From NCBI RefSeq assembly GCF_003589595.1, contig NW_020653726.1, forward strand, positions 11,333,318 to 11,397,317: a DNA stretch of 64,000 bases. The letters are read 5' to 3'. How positions within the stretch are numbered: the first letter of the stretch is position 1; every line of letters starts with the position of its first letter. The stretch is from Hyposmocoma kahamanoa. Its lineage: Eukaryota > Arthropoda > Insecta > Lepidoptera > Cosmopterigidae. The position numbers and the translations under genes are program-made. The notes beneath the pieces were generated by a model, which saw only the letters and a list, made by a program, of their open reading frames with translations, was not told where the DNA came from and did no database searches. Shown here one piece after another: positions 43,638 to 52,648 of the stretch.

Positions 43638-44166
43638 CAACGTGCTTTTATTTTCTTATTATACATCTGAAACTAATTTTATACTCAAATTCGTTTTAAC
43701 ATTTGTAATATTTTTTTTGCAGTTACATGATTTGTGTGTCTTTAATTAGTTGGCCAAGCTTTTGTATTAGTTTATAACGGTGTAATTAAAGAAACTTAAT
43801 AAAAATTTAAAATACGACATCTTCGTTCTCTTTATTTCATTTCAAACATTTCACGATACCCGTTAGAATAATTTAAATAATATTGCAAGCTCCTATTGCA
43901 TTATAATAAAAAAATATAGGATAAGTAAACTTTGAAAAAATAATATTCTCTAAGTGTCTTTAATTATGTGTCCACCACTGTATATTGTATTTAATATGAC
44001 CTTCGTATTCATATTAAATGTTTAAGAGCGTTTAACGTTAAAATTTTGGATAGTCCAAGATTTATTTTTAAAAGTTATAGATGTCGTTTTACTCACTAAC
44101 GTACATTCGATGTCAGCTAAAGTTAAAGGTTTTTGATATCTCTTATATTTACGGAATAATCGCCTG

Positions 44167-44217
44167 GGCACACTTAACGAATATTTATGAATGCTGTGTG
44201 TAATCGTTAAGTGTGCC
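44167..44217. repeat. Hairpin with perfect 14 bp arms
   Basis: GGCACACTTAACGA (44167-44180) and its exact inverse (44204-44217) flank a 23-base loop. Located between the Tc1-like element and a SINE. Confidence 0.8.
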
Positions 44218-44279
44218 AAACAACCACTCCAATTACCTGCTCTCAATTTAGGGAATTCCCTGTACTATGAATATCAGTG

Positions 44280-44440
44280 CAAAGGAGTTCATCCCGGGGT
44301 ACTACGCGGAACACGCAAACCGAAACAAATTTCCAAATTGGACCTTCTGAGAATCGAATCCGGGACCTCCTCATCCAGCGCCCACATAGCAAAACATTGG
44401 GCTACCGTGGTGGTGAAGTATATGTATGTTAATTTCTCTC
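44280..44440 (-). mobile_element. tRNA-derived SINE, family C (single copy)
   Basis: Minus strand: CCACGGTAGCCCAATG (A box region) and CCCGGATTCGATTCTCAG (B box GGATTCGATTC), followed by TTTGGAAATTTGTTTCGG. Head sequence differs from families A and B. A functional tRNA is unlikely because the acceptor arms do not pair. Confidence 0.5.
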
Positions 44441-44469
44441 CAAGTTTTGTCATAAAATACTTGCACCAA

Positions 44470-45289
44470 ATTTAGCCGCCTTCGACACTATAGGTACATG
44501 GAGGTTCTGGGTTTGGGAGTTCCGGGGAAAGGGAATTCCGGTAGTCCTCTCTCCGAGTAAAACCAAGTTGGTTGTTTGTATTTTTTTTAATTTCATTTAT
44601 TGGTGAAATATTATCACGCAGCGCCGGCTGAAATGTGAAAATTGAAAGAAAAACGCCCTTAGTACGCTAAAAAATAGAGCTAAGTTTTGGAAAATTTCAA
44701 AGTTATTTTAAGGTCATAAAACATTTAAAGCTTTATCAATAAAACAAAGAGGTCAAGTGCGCACACTACTTCTGATTGGGTTTTGTAAGGTCGCCCGTGG
44801 GTCACCCATTAATCGAGGAAAGGACCAGTTACTTCGAGTGTGTTTGTCGAGAAGGGAAAGGCTGATTCCACTAAGAAGCTCTATTATTTGTCACAACATG
44901 TATCTCGTATTTATCATAAAATGTTTAACAGTATAGAAAAATGTACATAGCCTTTATAAGGGATTATAAACATTATTACTTTCATACTTCAAAGTAAAGG
45001 AATACTGTTGTATTTAAAATTGCCCCCTTACTAAGAGATGGCAGCTAGCTATCTTGGCGAGCATTAGCAGTTTTGGGCTTTCTGTCGCGGTGACCCATTT
45101 TTAAACAATTACCCCAAACCTTAGCTCTAGTTATTAAGTTGTTAATGCATTGTATTATTTTGTTAAGGTTCCTGATTAAATAACATTACTTAGCAAAATA
45201 TTGATTGTCTTTATTAACAATACGTGCTATTTAAAGCATGGTTTCTAACTTTCACCTTATACTGACGTTTCAAAAAGGGTGATTTTTTT
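44470..45289. other. No gene seen
   Basis: Mixed AT-rich sequence. AAAACCCAGAACC-like and GGGAATTCCGG-like local palindromes at 44500-44550. No coding content. Confidence 0.45.
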
Positions 45290-45880
45290 ATGATAACAAG
45301 TGACGGGACGAACAAGTCGTGCACATGGTGTTAAGCGCCACGCCTGTCCATGTCAGTTCCAGTGCCACAGAGCTTTAATTCGCAAAGATTTGAGGTACAT
45401 TGCCACTGCGTCCTTCACCCTGAAACATAAGTTGACAAGTCCCATGTGCCTGTAATTTCACCAGCACCTTTAGGGCGTATTTATTCGACACGTACTTCAT
45501 CGTGCTTACCCCGCGCGGCCGCCGCGTGGTCGCAGAGCGGTGTCCGCATTGCCGCGCAGCGTCTGTCAAAAATGGCAAAATACGCTCTATTTATTTAACT
45601 TTTAACTTTCATGAGTGTCCCGGGCACGCGGGCGAGTCTGGCTTGAATTCTTTTTTCAGTTTCAATTATTCAGAGGAATTGAAATGTTGTTGCCTAGTAA
45701 ATAGAACTCAGATTCGCCATTAGTGTATATGAAGGCGATGTAACGGCCGCACGGAAATTTTCGCCTCGGGTAACTGGGCGCTAACCCCTCAAAACCGAAA
45801 CACAGTAATGCTCACATTACTGCTTGGCGGCAGACATAGGTGAGGTGGCAGTACTTCCCTGGACGAACTCTTTCACGCGT
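45290..45880 (+). repeat. Interspersed repeat R, copy 7, split by a GC-rich insertion
   Basis: R runs from GATAACAAGTGACGGGACGA to TTCACCAGCACCTTTA (45472) and resumes at TAACCCCTCAAAACCGAAAC (45783) to GACGAACTCTTTCAC. The 3' end is broken again at 45880. The piece 46148-46198 (GGAAGTACTTCCCTGGACGA to CTGCTACTAAAA) repeats the last segment and completes the end. Confidence 0.75.
45473..45782. mobile_element. ~310 bp insertion inside repeat R
   Basis: It interrupts R at TTA: left junction CCTTTAGGGCG, right junction GGGCGCTAACCCC. The core is CG-rich (CCCCGCGCGGCCGCCGCGTG, 45510-45530), unlike the flanks. No convincing terminal repeats, no coding frame. It may be a small MITE or a fragment of a GC-rich element such as the R1-clade LINE family. 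Confidence 0.5.
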
Positions 45881-45956
45881 TCTGACTTTGGTGGCTTACA
45901 CTTGGTTTTATATTAGTTTCCATATAAAATTATTACCTACTCTTTACATGCAAAAT

Positions 45957-45995
45957 AGGCGCCTTGACGCCGAGTTGCGGACACTAGCCCGTTAC
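45957..45995 (-). mobile_element. 3'-end scrap of the R1-clade element family
   Basis: GGCGCCTTGACGCCGAGTTG then CGGACACTAGCCCG matches the 3' end of the R1-clade element at 58072-58110 (GGCGCCTTGTCGTCGAGTTG). Only about 40 bp remain, an extreme 5' truncation. Confidence 0.6.
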
Positions 45996-46037
45996 ACCAA
46001 GTACCAACTCTTTGAAAAAAGAACTATTTTTTTTTTT

Positions 46038-46300
46038 GGGATTTAAATCGCGTAATCGGGCCACATATTATTAGACATAACTGATTGACTGGATGACTTT
46101 ACCATTACAATGCCGTGACCATGGGACTTATAGGGCCCGAAACCGGTGGAAGTACTTCCCTGGACGAAGTCTTTTACAAGCAGCTCTACTGCTACTAAAA
46201 CGCGATATCAAGGCGATGAAATAATTTAATAGGTATTTGCCTACCTATTATCGCAACGTTTCGGCCCGGTTGCACTGATCGTGGTCGCAGGCTGATTGCA
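46038..46300. mobile_element. Penelope-like non-coding end fragments
   Basis: GATTTAAATCGCGTAATCGG at 46038 and ACCATGGGACTTATAGGGC with CCGAAACC (46118-46147), then CAACGTTTCGGCCCGGTTGC (46255), are versions of the non-coding blocks at 25838-25915. They are mixed with an R 3' end (46148-46198), so several small insertions overlap here. Confidence 0.5.
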
Positions 46301-46439
46301 GTTGTCATAATCTATATAATAGGCCCGTTTTGAAGCCTGTCATCGGAACGTTGTTAAAACATGGAACGGAAAATTATTAAATTGTTAACCAGATTACCCG
46401 ATTTTCACGAGAAACTTTACCCAAACAAGAGCAATTAAT

Positions 46440-46545
46440 GTAGGTCCTATAAATATTTCTCCCGGCCCGGGAATCGAACCCGGGATCATTGCGTGGCAGA
46501 CCAACAGAACTGTTCGGCCACGGAAGCAGTTGAATATATTTATTT
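46440..46545 (-). mobile_element. SINE family A, copy 3
   Basis: Minus strand: TGCTTCCGTGGCCGAACAG (A box) and CCCGGGTTCGATTCCCGGGC (exact B box), then GGAGAAATATTTATAGGACC. The best-preserved tRNA-like head in the window. Confidence 0.8.
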
Positions 46546-46959
46546 AAATAATAAGTATTAAAGTTAACATGATAGCAACATAAAAAGTTTAAAAGCAAGG
46601 GCCTAGTCATAAGAAAAAGACACCAAAGACAAACACAATAGAATTTTAATTTGGAATTCACGCGAAAGTAATGCTTCAAATGTGTTTTGTCGTGTCATAT
46701 ATTGCGGCAATAAAATTAATGTTTTTCAAAGCGCAATAAGTTCACAATTATTTGTGTATTGTTTCGTTTTCGTTCTTATCGCATCTAAGGTATGCTCTAG
46801 GTATATTAACGCGGCCCAGAACTTAGCCTCGCTGATCTCGCCACAAGTCGCCATGCTGAACTGTGCATGGGATAGTTTTGCCATCGTGGTGTAAGGATTT
46901 ACCAATCGGCGTAAAGATTTAAATCTAACGCTTTAAATTTAAATCTAACGCTTTTAAAT

Positions 46960-46997
46960 TTGGATCGTTCTTATCGCTTACGATAAGAACGATCCAA
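46960..46997. repeat. Perfect hairpin at the end of a LINE fragment
   Basis: 17 bp arms (TTGGATCGTTCTTATCG, 46960-46976; inverse 46981-46997) with a 4-base loop. It marks where the LINE ORF1 remnant stops. AAATCTAACGCTTT is repeated just before it (46920-46955). Confidence 0.9.
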
Positions 46998-47640
46998 AGT
47001 ACAAAGTGTCAAGCTTGATATGCTCTTGACTGTATACGCCGACTTTCGTGATGTACTTCACTATCTCCTCAGACTTCGTGGAGTAATGTAGTCGCGACAG
47101 ATACAGCAGCGTCGTCGGTGTTGCCGAACGGAGCAAAATGTTCAATCCTGTCGGTGCTGTGCCACACAGATTACGGCTGGTGGGCTTCCTCTTCCTCTTC
47201 ACCATCTTTGTGAAGCCGTCCTCGTCGCATTAATCCGTATGCCTCTGTGGTTTTGCAACTTCGGAGACAGGCACACGGGTATTACTTCTACTCTTAGCCG
47301 ATTGTTGCCTCTCGAGTTTTGCAGTGGCGTATGCACGTATGCAGAGGCTGACATGCACGTATACGGGTGACGTTGCATGACGAGCCGCTGACTTCGTCCA
47401 TGGTATCGATGGCGTGTTGGATAAACGCCAAAAGCTCATTGGCTATGAGTCGTTGAACCCTTTGCCACTTACGCGCAGCGGCCTAAACTCGAATTATAAT
47501 AATTCTCACTGCGTATTGGACGCATCCGTTTCCGAACGCGCACCGAACTGCAAAGTGTGTATTGTTTCGTTGATGTCATTCAAAGTTACCCATTTTATAT
47601 TGTCTTTCTTTACTGTCAATACTACCTACCTCTACTTTGT
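46978..47640 (-). pseudogene. LINE ORF1 N-terminal fragment
   Basis: Minus strand. A frame at about 47460-47390 reads RLIANELLAFIQHAIDTMD. After shifts, 47240-46978 reads DEDGFTKMVKRKRKPTSRN, then LCGTAPTGLNILLRSATPTT and LLYLSRLHYSTKSEEIVKYI, the start of an RRM-like RNA-binding domain. This sequence type is familiar from ORF1 of LINEs in Lepidoptera. It stops at the hairpin at 46960-46997. About 200 bp of likely 5' untranslated sequence precedes it. ORF2 does not follow. Confidence 0.6.
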
Positions 47641-47764
47641 GACAACAATAGGAGTGTAAATACATACTAAATTGTTTCATCGTTTTTGTTCCCGTTTTCA
47701 TAATGTTGTTTCTTTATACAAAATGATATACAAAAAATAAAGGACTGGGAGATATAAGAAAAAG

Positions 47765-48725
47765 GTGAACGCTGCTTTTTTGCACTTCTTGGCGGCCTTA
47801 TTAAAAGCTTTCTTCAGATTCCGAGTACTCGGAGCTTTGCGCAGTCGAGCATCTGCCCAAGCTTGGTACGCCGACTGTTTTTGTGCTTCAATACGGCTAC
47901 AGTCAGCGCTAAACCAGGACGAGTTTGGGGTCCATTGGGTACATCAGAGTATGTAATACTCCATACCCAAACGGAAGACCTCGACTACAGCATCAGTACA
48001 GCTCACGAGTCTCCTGAAGAAAAGCAAGCCTGCCAGAGATGTGAAAAAAAAAATGGAGCATTTCGTCCCAATCTGCTAATCTGTATCGCCACACCCGTCT
48101 CGTGCCACTAGGACCCTGATCTGGTGGGGAGTATGCGGATACAGCTTTCACCAGACAGTGGTTGGAAGTACCCAATGGTGCATCTACAACCACATAGTAT
48201 CGGTCTGGATCAGTTGTTAGCAGTAGGTCCAAGCAATTAGCCGTAGAGACTCAACAACTGGGATCCTTGTGGCGCCACTGACAAGCTGGGAAAGGCTTAG
48301 CGTTAATGCAAGTTTACGCGTCTCTCTCCCAGCATAATCGGTCATATGGTACGGGAACAACAATTCTTGATGGTGTGCATTGAAGTCCCCCAGAATGACT
48401 AGTTGCACCGTTAGGTACTTATGTTGAGCCTCATCAGACGTCTAGCTCATATGTTGGAACAGCTTGGTCCTCTCCTGATCTCCACTGTGCGAGCGGTAGA
48501 CACATCAATACACTATTTATGTAACTCCCGTGTCAACCAGAAGCCACAAAACAGAAAAACTCGGTGCCTCAAGGTTCTTGAGACGCTTGGCACAGATGTC
48601 ATCGCAAACGTACACACAGACTCCAGCACACGAGGTAAAAACCTGTGCTCCAGAGAATACCCAGAATAGCTGAGGAACGCCGCGTCAACCGAACATCTGA
48701 TTTGCGTCTCCGTGAGGAACAGCAT
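47765..48725 (-). pseudogene. LINE endonuclease fragment
   Basis: Minus strand from 48725: LFLTETQIRCSVDAAFLSY, SGYSLEHRFLPR, then 48408: QLVILGDFNAHHQELL (catalytic GDFN), DYAGRETRKLALTLSLSQLV, then 48232: DLLLTTDPDRYYVVVDAPLG, TSNHCLVKAV (endonuclease SDH motif, with Asn for Asp) and RRVWRYRLADWDEM. A last frame at 47950-47770 gives WFSADCSRIEAQKQSAYQ. The order is that of an apurinic-type LINE endonuclease and linker. Reverse transcriptase is missing. It lies upstream (in minus sense) of the ORF1 piece, the wrong order for one intact element, so there were two insertions or a rearrangement. Confidence 0.7.
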
Positions 48726-49619
48726 CTGCGGTTTGTCGGTTTCCAGGTGGTGGTGGACCGCTTCGACATTTCAGTACAGCCCGCTAATGTTGGTGAGGTG
48801 CACTTTTAATGGGAGGACGTGCAACCGCTGTGAAAAATGTATTCCTTTACCTGTGGAAAATTACCAAATTTTTTACATTGAAATGTGGTTGTTAGGCCTA
48901 ATATTTAAACTATTATTGTACGTAGCTCCTTTGTATCTTTAATTTGAATAAAAAATGGGAATTTACTTATATCCAAATTACGTAGTACTTATACATTAGT
49001 TAAGACGTTAAGTACATATCCTCAAAATACAATGAAGAGCTGGATCTACTACAAAGAAAACGCAAAAAGCGATTTGTAAAAGGCTATATGGCTTGTAATA
49101 CTTTTCCAATTTGTTCAATCGACTGGAGTGGCCTAATTAGCTGCCCTGTCTTCACGTTAATACCCCTAATTTGAATGCATAGACTTACAATCGAAAAGGA
49201 AATGTACTTAATTGGGAATCTAAATTCTTGTTCTAGATATTGAAGTTTAAATTTATTTCGCATACGATTTGAAAGTTTTTACATTTTCCACAAAAAACGC
49301 TAACTTTTAATATCTACGACGAATTACCTATTTCTGTTATAAATTTGTTTCTATGCTACAAATAAAGTTTTAGCGAAATGTTGTAACAAAAATTACAACA
49401 AATATGTAACATTAATATATTTGGTTTGTCATCTTTCGTTCATCATCGTTGTCAATGTCAATTCAGCACAAGAATACTGGTAACGAAAACATTATTTTTT
49501 TCAATTATGTTTTCTGTAGGTACAGCTAAAATAATAATGTTACAACCCTAGGCTACGCTTCGAGAAAGGTGTAGTTATTTACACGCCGAACAGGCGAGAG
49601 TTGCCATACTTTTTTTTAT
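48726..49619. other. No gene seen
   Basis: AT-rich. A 76-codon plus frame (48712-48942) includes endonuclease antisense sequence and a hydrophobic tail, judged meaningless. Confidence 0.45.
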
Positions 49620-49682
49620 AATATCAAGTGACGGGACGAACAAGTCGTGCGCCTGATGGTAAGCTACACGCCTGTCCATATT
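49620..49682 (+). repeat. Interspersed repeat R, copy 8 (first 60 bp only)
   Basis: ATATCAAGTGACGGGACGAA through GCTACACGCCTGTCCATA, then unrelated sequence. No gene is seen from 49683 to 50429. Confidence 0.75.
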
Positions 49683-50429
49683 TGCTCTTATTATACTATG
49701 TTATAGGTTTTGTACTACGCTGCAGTAAGGTTGTCGTTTACAGCAAAAGAGGGTAGACGATATGTGTGTTCTTAAGCTGTCGTCTGTCGCTGGCCAGTCA
49801 ACGCGTGACCATGGGGCTTGTAACCATTCCGAAATATGGGGAAAATAAAAAGAAATCATACTGTGGTAAAAAAAACCCGTAGTTAGTGATTACCTTAAAA
49901 ATGAAAATCACTGAAGTGAACAATATATCGAAATACAACAATTATTTCGTTAGTAGCGCACTACGGGCACGAAAAGGTTTTGATGGAAATTATGGGTTTT
50001 AAGGGCCTTTCAAAAAACGGCAATGGCCCTGCAAATTTATAATTAGTATAATACGGGGTATTGTCGTAATGAGTGCAGCAGAAGGGACAAAAAATGATAA
50101 CCATCACGGAATTAGCGCTTTCGAAACAAGAAATGGTCGTTTCTAACCCTCGAGACACATTTTTCAAACGATAAAACAGCTGGTCCATTCTAATCACGTA
50201 TAACAATAGGAAATTGGCAACGCCCACCGTAAGTAAATGGTCGGAAATGTATTGTATATTGCTATTCAGACGTTAACGACTTATCTTTTTTATTCATTTC
50301 AAGAGAAAAGATTCGGTTGTTAGATTTACGGTTTATTCATGATAAATAAGGAAATTATTGTAATATTGTATTTATTATCGTGATGTTTTAGACCTTTTTT
50401 TTATAAAAGTGTTCTACTGTTTTGTTGTT

Positions 50430-50530
50430 ATTATTGATTCAAATATCGAACAAACTCAATGAAAAATTCCTTTATTCGAACCAGCGATTGTTTGCCAAAC
50501 CGGGGTTACCGCTCTCCCAACTAAGCTACG
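50430..50530 (-). mobile_element. SINE family B-like, copy 3
   Basis: Minus strand: CCGTAGCTTAGTTGGGAGAG (A box region, close to a tRNA) and CTGGTTCGAATAAAGG, then TTTTTCATTGAGTTTGTTCG. The head differs from other B copies, but the body matches (TTCGA-TTTG). Confidence 0.6.
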
Positions 50531-50635
50531 GATTTGCAGCAAACATATATAATAAAAAGAAATTACTGTTATTGGGGCTATTATGATCATAAGGTACCTT
50601 ATAATACCTTAAAAAAGTTTTTTAATTATTAACTG

Positions 50636-50780
50636 ACTTCAAAAAAAAGGAGGAGGTTATACGTTCAGCTGTATGTGTGTTACATGTATGTTTACCGATT
50701 TCTCCGTCAATTTGTGAATCGGATTTGAATTTTTTTAAGGTATTTCTTTGTTTTTCTTTCCTTGGCTGGCACCGACTCTA
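50636..50780 (+). repeat. GGAGGAGGTTATACG repeat, copy 2
   Basis: AAAGGAGGAGGTTATACGTT and CCGATTTCTCCGTCAATTTG match 26845-26915. It ends CTTGGCTGGCACCGACTC. No gene from 50781 to 51188. Confidence 0.7.
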
Positions 50781-51188
50781 AAAATAACTGATTAGATATT
50801 GTAAATATTTAAGTATGAATATTTTTTTAGTAGTAAAGTAAAACTTCAAACCGATCCGCAGGTAGCACATATCAATAATATTTTATTAAAATTATAGGTA
50901 ATATGTTTGGACAAGGATTGTCACGTTGTAATTGTATAAATAAACCATAAATGTAGATATATTGATTAATAAGTAATTATAATACTATATACAAAACGAA
51001 ATAAGACAAAAGTAAATAAAAAGTATTACGGGGGTTGTTGTCGTTTGGATTATATTTGTATTTTGTTACTTTTCGCTGTCTATTGCCTGTTTGTGGTTTT
51101 TGAAGTTGATTGATTTTAAAAATTTTTAAGTTTATTGATCGTCACGATGTTTTACTACCATGGTATTCAATTACGTTTTTGTAAAATT

Positions 51189-51356
51189 TGTCCACTAGTT
51201 TGTTATAATTAATTTCAAAGATCGAAACACTAAGAAAAATTCATTCGATCCGGCTGGATACGAACCAGCACCCTTAGGCAATCCGTGCGCGATGCTCTGC
51301 CAATTAAGTCCCGAAACGAATCAGCAGACATTACGAACGTTTCTGTTTGTTGCAGA
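51189..51356 (-). mobile_element. SINE family B, copy 4
   Basis: Minus strand: ACTTAATTGGCAGAGCATCG (A box region) and GCTGGTTCGTATCCAGC (B box region, a self-pairing T arm). Flank CTAGTTTGTTATAATTAATT is as in the other copies. Its 5' part matches 28258-28339. Confidence 0.7.
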
Positions 51357-51579
51357 TATTTGTTTTGTTCAAGTGTTCAAGTGAAGTAAGTTCACAAAAA
51401 ATTGAATATTATGATAGTAAAATGTCGTGACATACAATAACCGTAAAAATTATGATTATTAAGGCGACATCTCTAGTCAGTGATGGTAGCTGTAAGGGTA
51501 CTTCTCTGAGTGAAGAAATAAATTTCTCACAGGTGGCGCTAAGGCAATAAAGTCGTTAAGAACAAAAAACAAAGACCTG

Positions 51580-51749
51580 GAGGCCTACCATAACCTTTCC
51601 AAAAACAATCTTATTTCAATGTAAGCTTAAAGTAAGATTATTATAATATTACTCATATACGTACCATGACTTACCTGACAACCAAGTAATGTATTATTGC
51701 AAAAGTAATTGAAAGAAAGAATGATTTCTCAATATTGTCTATTCCTCGA
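51580..51749 (-). mobile_element. End of the outer transposon, uninterrupted copy
   Basis: Reverse complement matches 29083-29181 joined to 35192-35266, with the P-like insertion absent. The single-copy target reads GAGTAATA (minus strand, 51647-51654). It runs from AGGCCTACCATAACC to GTCTATTCCTCG. The left half of the element is missing. Confidence 0.8.
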
Positions 51750-51870
51750 TATTCAATTATTTTTTTGTGAAATTACTCCACTAGTTCGTTATAATTATTA
51801 ATACAAAGATCGAACACTCAGAAAAAACACTCACAAACAAAATTCCTTTGTTTGTGAGTGTTTTTTCTGA
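51750..51870 (-). mobile_element. SINE family B tail ending in a perfect hairpin
   Basis: GATATTCAATTA through GATCGAACACTCA matches 18170-18240. The tRNA-like head is replaced by a fold-back: 24 bp arms (51818-51841 and 51847-51870, identical) around a 5-base loop, beginning TCAGAAAAAACACTCACAAA. Confidence 0.8.
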
Positions 51871-52469
51871 ATTATGAAAGAAATCGTTTTTTTCTGGAGT
51901 ACGTTTTTTTTTTCTAAAAGTATGAATAAAAATATGACAATGGTTTTTTATTTACTATATTTCCTCTTTTGTTGTTAATATTATTCTTCATAGATAAATT
52001 GCTCAAAATAAATGGGCAACACTCATAGTGTTGTCAATTTGTAGAGAATTCCCCAAATTGCGGGGAATTTCAACTCGATTTTGTGGGATTGACGCTATGT
52101 GGGGAAAATGCGGGGATTCTAACATTTTATCTTTTTTTTAAGTCTATCGATTGCTGTTGCATCGATAGATCTGCACTTTCATGATTACTGATAAAAACAT
52201 TACTTAGTTATTCATAGATAGATAGAAAATTCTTTATTGTTAGCACCACATTACAATATACAGATTACAGTATACAGGACAAAACTAAACACATTACTCG
52301 GGTAACAATTGGCGGTCTTATCGCTTACAGCGATTTCTTCCAGACAACCTTAGGATGGAGAGAGATTGTACATGAATAAAAGCGGGGGTGCTAGATAAAA
52401 ATAATTACACAGACATATAGAATTTATTAAATAACATATTATACTTCTAAATATACACACGTATACAAT

Positions 52470-52560
52470 ATAATAAATACATATATATATATATATATAA
52501 TATTTATATATATAAATATATATACACATACATACATATACACATACACATATGTATAAT
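52470..52560. repeat. (TA)n / (ACATAC)n microsatellite
   Basis: ATATATATATATATATATAA followed by TATACACATACATACATA units. Open frames across it are artefacts. Confidence 0.9.
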
Positions 52561-52648
52561 ATATAATAACATACAATTACATAACATTTTATTCCTACAT
52601 ACACAATATTTACATATTTTAAAGATATAAAAGCAGCCTAGCAGCAGT

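Larger units (their letters stand above)
42237..43980 (+). mobile_element. Tc1-like DNA transposon, structurally complete
   Basis: 1744 bp with 27 bp outer terminal repeats (26 of 27 match, start CAGTGGTGGTCACATAATTA) and TA on both sides (42235-42236 and 43981-43982), the target Tc1/mariner elements duplicate. A second, inner repeat pair lies about 220 bp inside each end. The single gene runs with the plus strand. The ends look intact, so the element might be mobilised in trans, while its own transposase is broken. Confidence 0.9.

Noticed and set aside
46457..46531. tRNA gene on the minus strand
   Set aside because: The A and B boxes are good, but the acceptor stem does not pair and a SINE body follows. 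Same for 7853, 18230, 37290, 44380, 50450, 51250 and 57534.
52350..52604. 84-codon minus ORF
   Set aside because: Translation of a (TA)/(ACATAC) microsatellite.
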